Below are positions 6,185 to 11,643 of a stretch of DNA of 12,588 nucleotides, piece by piece. Under the pieces are notes generated by a model, which was not told where the DNA came from, did no database searches, and was given only the letters and a program-made list of their open reading frames with translations. Position 1 is the stretch's first letter. Every line of letters starts with the position of its first letter. The position numbers were made by a program, and so were the translations under genes. Origin of the DNA: Spirochaetales bacterium (lineage in GTDB: Bacteria; Spirochaetota; Spirochaetia; SZUA-6; DRHE01); NCBI GenBank assembly GCA_016935715.1, contig JAFGQJ010000235.1, forward strand, positions 1 to 12,588. The letters run 5' to 3'.

Positions 6185-6787
6185 ATGAACTACACGGGAC
6201 CGAAAGTCCGGCTCGCCCGCCGCGTCGGCATAGCCCTTACCCCCAAGGCGGCCAGGATAATGGAGCGAAAGAAGGGGGTCCCCGGGGAACCGCATACGCG
6301 CTCCCGGCGCCGGCAGCCATCGGACTACGGCAGGCAGCTCCTGGAGAAGCAGCGCCTGCGCTACCAGTACAACATCCCGGAGAAGCAGCTGCGGGGTACC
6401 TTCAGGAAAGCGGTGAGCAAACACGGGAACACGGGGGAGCTGTTGATGGGCATGCTGGAGACCCGGCTCGATGCCTGTGTGCTGCGCGCAGGGCTTGCCA
6501 GGACGATCTATGCCGCGCGGCAGTACGTCAGCCACGGGCATTTCCTGGTCAACGGCCGCAAGGTCAAAAGCCCGGGGCATCGGTTGAAACCGGGGGACAC
6601 GCTCCAGGTCAGGGAGAGAAGCCGCAAGCTGGCCTGCTTCCGGGAGGCCCTCAGCCGGGCCGCAGCTCCGGTGTATCTGGAGGTCTCGAAGGATGAGCTC
6701 AAAGCCCGGCTGGTTGCCATGCCCGGGAGGGAGGAAATCCCGGTGCAGTGCGACATCGGGCAGGTCGTGGAGTTCTACTCCCGCTGA
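6185..6787 (+). CDS. rpsD: 30S ribosomal protein S4, zinc-less form
   Basis: A 200-residue S4, the primary 16S rRNA-binding protein that starts small-subunit assembly. It opens MNYTGPKVRLARRVGIALTP and lacks the Cys zinc site of the C+ form. The segment SDYGRQLLEKQRLRYQYNIP is typical. The S4 RNA-binding domain (about 94-145) shows TRLDACVLRAGLAR, ARQYVSHGHFLVNGRKV and LKPGDTLQVRERS. The usual PPGQHG is replaced by VPGEPHT, and NVVYRLGFA by ACVLRAGLA, so it is somewhat diverged. The frame is open upstream into the CocE pseudogene, but the ATG at 6185, with AGGAG at 6171-6175 nine bases before it, gives the correct family length and N-terminus. It is not beside rpsM, rpsK and rpoA. It could be the only S4 or a paralogue. 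Confidence 0.9.
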   Translation: MNYTGPKVRLARRVGIALTPKAARIMERKKGVPGEPHTRSRRRQPSDYGRQLLEKQRLRYQYNIPEKQLRGTFRKAVSKHGNTGELLMGMLETRLDACVLRAGLARTIYAARQYVSHGHFLVNGRKVKSPGHRLKPGDTLQVRERSRKLACFREALSRAAAPVYLEVSKDELKARLVAMPGREEIPVQCDIGQVVEFYSR

Positions 6788-6823
6788 TTGTCAGGGGCGG
6801 AGCATGGAGCGAGCGGGCGCTGT

Positions 6824-7939
6824 CTATCGACGCCGCGCCTGCAGACGTTCCATCAGCCCCTCCACATCCACATGCTCCTTGATCATGCGTTTGACCATGG
6901 AGATCTTCTCTTTGTCCTCCGGACGGATCTTGATGATCAGGCTGTTGATCTTCTGGGCCGTGGTGAAGGTATCGTCCTTCACGAGGAACACCGGAATGCC
7001 GGCCTGCTTGACGATCTTGAGCACCGTTCGATTCGGCCAGATTCCGCAGGTCAGGATGATGCCGCGGACGGTGTAGTCCTCCCGGATGCCGGGAACATTG
7101 CAGGAAACAGCGGCCAGGATGAGATCCTCCCGGTTGCCCGGCGTAATCAGAAGCACATCCCCCTTGAAGAAATCGAAGGCTTCGTGGGCGGCCATGGCCC
7201 CGACCAGCATCTTGCTTACGATGGCATCCAGCTTGTCATCGTCGCCGCTGAGCAGTTCCCCCCGGATATCCTCGAGCAGCTGGCGGAGGGTGGGGCTGGA
7301 CAGAAGCGGGTTGAAGGGAATCACCCCGAAGGTGTCGATGCCGTTCTTCTTGAATCCGAGACGTACCAGCCTGTCGATCTTCTCATACTTCTCGGGGATC
7401 ACCTTGTTGACGATCACACCCAGGACTTCGACGCCGTATTTGTCGAACACCGCCTTGTTGAGCATTGCTTCGTCAATGGGGCGTCCGATCCCCCCGCAGG
7501 TGATGATGAGCACCGGCGTATCGAGCATCTTGGCCACGGCGGCGTTGCACAGATCGATGACCGATCCTACCCCGGCGTGTCCCGTGCCCTCGATGACCAT
7601 GAAATGCTGCTCGGAGCTTTCACGCTGGTAGGCTTCGAGGATCCTCCGCCTGAGCTGATGCACGTCCCCCCGCAGGATGTACTCCTCGGTGAAACCGTGG
7701 GGTACCGCGACCGGACTCATGTCGTACAGGGGGCTGCCTATGTGGAACACGTCCTTCATGAGGGTGGCGTCCTTGTCGATCTCGTGCTCGCCGATGAGCT
7801 TGACCTGCTGGCCCACCGGCTTGATATATCCGATCTGAGGGTAGATTTCGCTGATCGCCTCGAGCAGCCCGAGAGCGGTGGTGGTCTTCCCGTCGTTCTG
7901 CCGGGTGGCGGCTACGTAGATGCAGAGGGGCTTCTTCAT
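6824..7939 (-). CDS. P-loop (BioD-like) and DRTGG-domain protein, phosphotransacetylase N-terminal-like
   Basis: A 371-residue cytosolic protein resembling the regulatory N-terminal half of long phosphotransacetylases but without the catalytic PTA domain. Residues 1-230 form a dethiobiotin-synthetase-like P-loop NTPase. They carry YVAATRQNDGKTTTALGLLE with K18 in the nucleotide loop, GYIKPVGQ, and VIEGTGHAGVGSVIDLCNA. Residues about 245-340 are a DRTGG domain (LLITPGNREDLILAAVSC, GIILTCGIWPN, GIPVFLVKDDTFTTAQKI). I choose ATG 7939 because homology begins at MKKPLCIYVAATRQ. The frame extends to 8041, but those 34 residues are unlike the family. The ribosome binding site is weak (CTGGA). It is divergent from the DUF3786-NDK pair. 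Nucleotide sensing is an inference; the family's job is not established. Confidence 0.8.
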   Translation of the reverse strand: MKKPLCIYVAATRQNDGKTTTALGLLEAISEIYPQIGYIKPVGQQVKLIGEHEIDKDATLMKDVFHIGSPLYDMSPVAVPHGFTEEYILRGDVHQLRRRILEAYQRESSEQHFMVIEGTGHAGVGSVIDLCNAAVAKMLDTPVLIITCGGIGRPIDEAMLNKAVFDKYGVEVLGVIVNKVIPEKYEKIDRLVRLGFKKNGIDTFGVIPFNPLLSSPTLRQLLEDIRGELLSGDDDKLDAIVSKMLVGAMAAHEAFDFFKGDVLLITPGNREDLILAAVSCNVPGIREDYTVRGIILTCGIWPNRTVLKIVKQAGIPVFLVKDDTFTTAQKINSLIIKIRPEDKEKISMVKRMIKEHVDVEGLMERLQARRR

Positions 7940-8034
7940 ACTGTCCAGGGTAGTACAGTGTCGGCAGCTGATCAAGATCGGCAGGAAGAAACGAGTTTCC
8001 TCGGGATAAGTGCCGAACAACCATCTGCAACCCC

Positions 8035-8064
8035 GTGACACATACAGTCATTATGGTTTATAAC
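8035..8064 (+). promoter_or_regulatory. Promoter of the DUF3786-NDK operon, very short leader
   Basis: GTGACA (8035-8040) and TATAAC (8059-8064) are 18 bases apart, each a five-of-six consensus match. Transcription would start near 8071, leaving about 11 bases before ATG 8082, with AGGAT (8073-8077) at the very 5' end. This is the best promoter in the 142-base divergent region. Confidence 0.5.
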
Positions 8065-8081
8065 GGTGGGACAGGATATCG

Positions 8082-8744
8082 ATGACAGTGGTGGATCCCA
8101 AGAACCTCGGCGGGATGAAGGCCGCCTACACGATCGCTTACGAAAAGGCCGTCCGGCAGCTGCGGGCGCTGAGCGCAGGACAGCTCGCCGAGCTTTGCTC
8201 CCGCTCGGCAGCCGTGCTGAACGGGGCAACGATCCGGCTGTCCTTCTTCGGCACCAGGGTGGAGCTTCGTATCCCGGAAGATCAGGGTCTGGAGTTCCGT
8301 CCCCAGGATCTGCCCCTGGTAGAAAAGATACTCATCCTCCATTACCTGCTGGGCCGGGAGAATCGACCCGTCAAGGGAACCCTGGTGGCCTTCAAGAATT
8401 TGCCCGGTGCCTCGTTCTACGATCCGACCTACCAGAAGCGCGGTCCCCGGCGCATCGCCCGCCGCTACGGGCAGGATATCGACGCTTTTGGCCGCGCCTG
8501 CCGCAACCTTCACTGGCGGGAGGCGCAGCTGGGGGACGCCTCCTTCGAGCTCGATATCCTGCCGAAGATCAGGGGCCTGGTCGTGCTGCATGCCGGAGAC
8601 GAGGAGTTCCCGGCGGAGGCGAATATCCTCTTCGACGATGCGATCGTCAATTTTCTACCCCTCGAGGACGTGGCCGTCCTGGCAGGATTGATCGCCACCC
8701 GCCTGGCGAAATCCGGTAAACCTCAGGAGAGACCGGATGCGTAA
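8082..8744 (+). CDS. DUF3786 domain protein
   Basis: A 220-residue protein whose features match DUF3786, a family of unknown function in anaerobic bacteria and archaea. Recognisable parts are YTIAYEKAVRQL near the start, IRLSFFGTRVELRIPEDQG, the central ILILHYLLGRENRPVKGTLV, KNLPGASFYDPTYQKR, and the C-terminal ANILFDDAIVNFLPLEDVAV. There is no signal peptide or membrane helix, so it should be cytosolic. Its last 8 bases overlap the start of the nucleoside-diphosphate kinase gene in another frame, so the two are co-transcribed and probably translationally coupled. The ribosome binding site is weak (AGGAT), with a good promoter just upstream. The pairing suggests a shared process, possibly nucleotide-linked, but no function can be assigned from sequence. 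Confidence 0.75.
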   Translation: MTVVDPKNLGGMKAAYTIAYEKAVRQLRALSAGQLAELCSRSAAVLNGATIRLSFFGTRVELRIPEDQGLEFRPQDLPLVEKILILHYLLGRENRPVKGTLVAFKNLPGASFYDPTYQKRGPRRIARRYGQDIDAFGRACRNLHWREAQLGDASFELDILPKIRGLVVLHAGDEEFPAEANILFDDAIVNFLPLEDVAVLAGLIATRLAKSGKPQERPDA

Positions 8745-9477
8745 CAGAGAGCTCGAGCAGACCCTGGCATTGATCAAACCGGATGCTTTGAAGAATTCCC
8801 TGACCGGCTACGTGCTGTCCCAGCTGTCCGAGTTCCATACCGGGCTCATCTTTGCCGGCACAAAGGTGGTTCACGTCACCAGGATGCTTGCGGAGGTTCA
8901 TTACGAGGAACACAGAGGCAAGGTTTTCTACCCCTCCCTGATCGACTACATCACCGGCTGCGTGCACTACCCCGAGGAACCGCACCGTCAGCGGGTGATC
9001 GCCATCGTGTATCAGGGTCCGGACGCGGTGAAGAAGGTGCGGGAAGTCGCCGGTCCCACCAATCCACATGCGGCCAGAGAACAGAAGCCCGGATGCGTCC
9101 GCTCCCTGGGCACGATCGTGACCCTGAAGGACGGGACGGGAAAGGAAGTCGGGGAGCGCATGGACAATCTCATCCACGCTTCGGCCACGGATGAGGAAGC
9201 GGAGCGGGAGATCAAGCTCTGGTTCAAGCCCAACGAGATTCCTCCCTTCATGCGGGCCTACTCCACCGCTCGGAGCGAGGAGCTGTGCTATTTCAGGGAC
9301 GACGCGCTGCTTCCCAACTACGAGCCGGACAGCGTGTGCGTGGTGGCTCCGGGTGACGTGATGTGGGAATCGGATCTGGAGGCTCTTCGCTTGATCCAGC
9401 AGGGCAGGCAGGCTCCCTGCGGTCTGCGGGACGTGGTGGCCAAGTACCTGCTGAACGAAACAACGGGAAACTGCTGA
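8737..9477 (+). CDS. ndk: Nucleoside-diphosphate kinase, long form with insertion and C-terminal extension
   Basis: A 246-residue protein with an NDK domain, which moves the gamma-phosphate between nucleoside triphosphates through a phospho-His. Key features are present: TLALIKPDALKN with K14, HYEEHRGKVFYPSLIDYITG, GPTNP, PGCVR (usually PGT.R), and NLIHASATDEEAEREIKLWF with N144 and the active H147. Two departures stand out. There are about 21 residues between R122 and N144, against about 9-10 in ordinary Ndk, and about 80 residues follow the domain (PPFMRAYSTARSEELCYFRD through VVAKYLLNE). Normal Ndk is about 140 residues. I do not recognise the extension. AGGAGA lies just before the ATG, which overlaps the end of the DUF3786 gene. 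The genome may also carry a standard ndk elsewhere. Confidence 0.85.
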   Translation: MRNRELEQTLALIKPDALKNSLTGYVLSQLSEFHTGLIFAGTKVVHVTRMLAEVHYEEHRGKVFYPSLIDYITGCVHYPEEPHRQRVIAIVYQGPDAVKKVREVAGPTNPHAAREQKPGCVRSLGTIVTLKDGTGKEVGERMDNLIHASATDEEAEREIKLWFKPNEIPPFMRAYSTARSEELCYFRDDALLPNYEPDSVCVVAPGDVMWESDLEALRLIQQGRQAPCGLRDVVAKYLLNETTGNC

Positions 9478-9510
9478 TCCGCCGGAAAGGCGTCGAACCG
9501 CCCCGGGGCT

Positions 9511-10470
9511 TCAGGCGGGTTGATTCACCGGAGAAACGGGTTTGCCCCCCTTGAGCACCGCCAGCACGTTCTGGGCGGCCTTGGTCTTCAGCTCCGCCAC
9601 CGATTCCTCGCTGTACCAGCCGGCGTGGTCCGAGAGGATCACATTGTCCAGCTTCAGCAGGGGACTGTCCGGGGGAAGGGGTTCGGTCTGGAACACGTCC
9701 AGCCCCGCGGCGGCGATCTTGCCTTCGGCCAGGGCTTCGGCCACCGCCCTCTCGTCCAGGATGGGACCCCGGGAGGTGTTGACCAGTATGGCGGTTGTCT
9801 TCATCAAAGCAAGTTCCCTGCTGCCGATCAGCCCCCGGGTCTCCTCGTTCAACGGGGCGTGCACCGAGACGTAGTCCGCTTCCTCGAGCAGCCTGCGCAG
9901 ATTCACGGACTCGGCACCGTTTTCCGCGATTTTCTTGGAATCCAGGTAGGGATCGAAGGCCAGGACCCGGCCCGGTGCGAATCCGGAGAACTTTCGGTGC
10001 AGGGTACGGGCGATGGCGCCATAGCCGATCAGCCCCAGGGTTTTACCCGCGATCCGGTAGCTGGGCTGCACCTTGTGCAGATTCCAGCCGCCCTCCCGGA
10101 TCTTCCGGTCCTTGAAAGCCACCTTGCGCACGCAGCCGAGAAGCAAAGCCATCGCCTGATCGGAGACGTCCTCCAGGCAGTAGTCGGGAACACGTGCGAC
10201 CCAGATGCCCTTGGACGTAGCGGTGTCTACGCTTACGTTGTCATAGCCGACGCCGTAGCGGGAAATGACCCGGCATTTTTCGAGTTTCTCGATCACAGCC
10301 GCGGGCAGGGGATGCAGGTTGACCAGAATACCATCTGCCTGCTGAAGGACCCGAACGGTCTGCTCTTCGTCCATCTGATCGTGGACTTCCACCGTGACGC
10401 CGATCTCCTTGAGAACGGCGTTTTCCTCCTCATAGCTGCCGTAGCGGTCATCGGTTACTACCACTTTCAT
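9511..10470 (-). CDS. D-isomer-specific 2-hydroxyacid dehydrogenase (phosphoglycerate dehydrogenase/CtBP-like)
   Basis: A 319-residue NAD-dependent dehydrogenase that interconverts a 2-keto acid and its D-2-hydroxy acid in the cytosol. The substrate loop is SRYGVGYDNVSVDTA (about 70-84). The Rossmann loop is LGLIGYGAIARTLHRKF (G149, G151), and the acidic residue that selects NAD is D173 in AFDPYLD. The catalytic triad is R234 (NTSRGPILDE), E263 (DVFQTEPLP) and H282 (LSDHAGWYSE). WYSEES is a pattern seen in the CtBP-like subgroup. There is no ACT domain, so it is a short-form enzyme. I start at ATG 10470: GGAG is 11 bases away, and the upstream ATG at 10479 would sit only 2 bases from it. It converges with ndk and diverges from the GNAT gene. 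Exact substrate unknown. Confidence 0.88.
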   Translation of the reverse strand: MKVVVTDDRYGSYEEENAVLKEIGVTVEVHDQMDEEQTVRVLQQADGILVNLHPLPAAVIEKLEKCRVISRYGVGYDNVSVDTATSKGIWVARVPDYCLEDVSDQAMALLLGCVRKVAFKDRKIREGGWNLHKVQPSYRIAGKTLGLIGYGAIARTLHRKFSGFAPGRVLAFDPYLDSKKIAENGAESVNLRRLLEEADYVSVHAPLNEETRGLIGSRELALMKTTAILVNTSRGPILDERAVAEALAEGKIAAAGLDVFQTEPLPPDSPLLKLDNVILSDHAGWYSEESVAELKTKAAQNVLAVLKGGKPVSPVNQPA

Positions 10471-10503
10471 CGTTTGCATCTCTCCGTCCCGGATTCTTGA
10501 TTG

Positions 10504-10532
10504 ATCGTACCAGTAACGACCTTATCCCTCAA
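10504..10532 (-). promoter_or_regulatory. Candidate promoter of the 2-hydroxyacid dehydrogenase gene
   Basis: On the minus strand, TTGAGG (complement of 10527-10532) is followed after 17 bases by TACGAT (complement of 10504-10509). Each is a four-of-six match with ideal spacing, about 34 bases before the ATG. Confidence 0.4.
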
Positions 10533-10547
10533 CCGCCGGAATGTAAA

Positions 10548-10567
10548 GGGACAACCGGCGTTGTCCC
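10548..10567. repeat. Perfect inverted repeat between divergent promoters, likely operator
   Basis: GGGACAAC (10548-10555) and GTTGTCCC (10560-10567) are perfect inverted copies with a 4-base CGGC centre. The repeat lies between the two outward-facing promoter candidates, 15 bases from each -35 element or closer to the dehydrogenase side. This suits a dimeric regulator acting on both genes. It could also be a hairpin only, but neither transcript would contain it. Confidence 0.45.
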
Positions 10568-10581
10568 GTCAACTCGTTGTC

Positions 10582-10609
10582 TTGAACGGACCTCCGTTTC
10601 CTGTATAAT
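10582..10609 (+). promoter_or_regulatory. Sigma-70 promoter of the GNAT gene
   Basis: TTGAAC (10582-10587) and a consensus TATAAT (10604-10609) are separated by 16 bases. Transcription would start near 10616, with a leader of about 20 bases to ATG 10636. It is the best promoter match in the window. Confidence 0.65.
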
Positions 10610-10635
10610 TTGGCAGATCTGTACGGCAGGAGTGC

Positions 10636-11517
10636 ATGGACATCGAGATTTGTCCGCTTCGCGAGTCGGATATTCCCGAAGCCATGGAGCTGAAAAACGC
10701 CCTTGGGTGGAATCAGATCCCGGGGGACTGGCGACGCTTTCTCCTCCTGTCCCCCGAAGGGTGTTTCAAAGCCCTGATGGCGGGGCAGATGGTGGCAACG
10801 GCGGTGGCATCCGTGTTCGACCGGGTGTGCTGGGTCGGTATGGTCATCGTGAAGGAGGTATGCCGGCATCAGGGCGTCGGCAGGCAGATCGTGACGCGCT
10901 GCCTGGAGTTCAGCCGGGCGAAGAACTGCGACCTGGTCGCACTGGATGCCACCCGAGAAGGGGTGTCTCTGTACGGGGACCTGGGATTCAGACCGGAGTC
11001 TCTGGTAGCCAGCGCGCGCGCTCGGCTGTCCGCTCAGATCGTGGATGAGCAGCCCGGCCGGATCGCCCTCCAGGTCCGCCGGATCGACGAGAAGGATCTC
11101 GAGGCCGCCGTGTCATTGGAGGCCCGTGCCACCGGTGCGGTTCGGGAAGCATTGCTGCGGCAGCTTCTCGGGGAGAATCCGGGCAGGGGCTTTGTATGCC
11201 ACGACCGGAAGGGAGGCCTGAAAGGATTCGTCCTGCACCGGCCGGGATTCCATTCCCATCAGGTGGGGCCGCTGATCGCCGAAAACGACGATACGGCGGA
11301 GCGCCTGCTGCAGGCAGCCCTGTGCGAACTGACCCGGGCGGGAGGGGAGGTTCCCGTGATTATGACGGTTCCCATGAACAACAGAGGGATCCAGAGGATG
11401 ATCCGCGGCCGGGGTTTTTCCGTCGATCCACGGCTGACCCGCATGACCCGGGGCCGCAGGAGGTTGCACGCCCGGGAAGAGTTGGTATATGCTTTCAGTG
11501 GTCCGGAGATGGGATGA
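10636..11517 (+). CDS. GNAT-family N-acetyltransferase with two GNAT-like domains
   Basis: A 293-residue protein that probably transfers an acetyl group from acetyl-CoA to an amine of unknown identity. The N-terminal domain (about 1-125) has the acetyl-CoA loop VCRHQGVGRQIVTRCLEF (R77-x-x-G80-x-G82), the strand CDLVALDATREGVSLYGDLG and the closing GFRPESL. The second half (about 144-290) is a weaker GNAT-like fold of the YitI C-terminal / Acetyltransf_18 kind, with GPLIAENDDTAERLLQAAL and a terminal NNRGIQRMIRGRGF segment. AGGAG (10628-10632) is only 3 bases from ATG 10636, rather tight, but the N-terminus DIEICPLRESDIPEAMELKN is the usual GNAT opening. It diverges from the dehydrogenase and probably shares control with it. 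It is separated by 126 bases from the next gene. Confidence 0.82.
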   Translation: MDIEICPLRESDIPEAMELKNALGWNQIPGDWRRFLLLSPEGCFKALMAGQMVATAVASVFDRVCWVGMVIVKEVCRHQGVGRQIVTRCLEFSRAKNCDLVALDATREGVSLYGDLGFRPESLVASARARLSAQIVDEQPGRIALQVRRIDEKDLEAAVSLEARATGAVREALLRQLLGENPGRGFVCHDRKGGLKGFVLHRPGFHSHQVGPLIAENDDTAERLLQAALCELTRAGGEVPVIMTVPMNNRGIQRMIRGRGFSVDPRLTRMTRGRRRLHAREELVYAFSGPEMG

Positions 11518-11558
11518 ATCGCGGTTTGCATCCCCGCAGCTGCGACCTTCTTTCCGCA

Positions 11559-11575
11559 TGCCCGCCCGTCGGGCA
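11559..11575. repeat. Small GC hairpin between the GNAT gene and livK-like gene
   Basis: TGCCCG (11559-11564) and CGGGCA (11570-11575) form a perfect stem around CCCGT. No T-run follows, so it is at most a weak or factor-dependent terminator for the upstream gene. Confidence 0.25.
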
Positions 11576-11643
11576 GCCGCATCGTCGCACTTCGGATCGG
11601 GCAACGCTAACCAGGTAATCCAAAACCTTCAAGGAGGTGCGAT

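Noticed and set aside
6788..8038. 416-codon plus-strand frame opposite the DRTGG-domain gene
   Set aside because: It mirrors a convincing P-loop/DRTGG gene. The translated product has no recognisable motif and starts directly at the rpsD stop.
9478..9510. Possible terminator between ndk and the dehydrogenase gene
   Set aside because: The GC-rich arms around 9499-9520 do not pair cleanly and have no T-run.
9520..10500. 326-codon plus-strand frame opposite the 2-hydroxyacid dehydrogenase
   Set aside because: It is antisense to a gene with clear NAD-binding and catalytic residues, and has no family features of its own.
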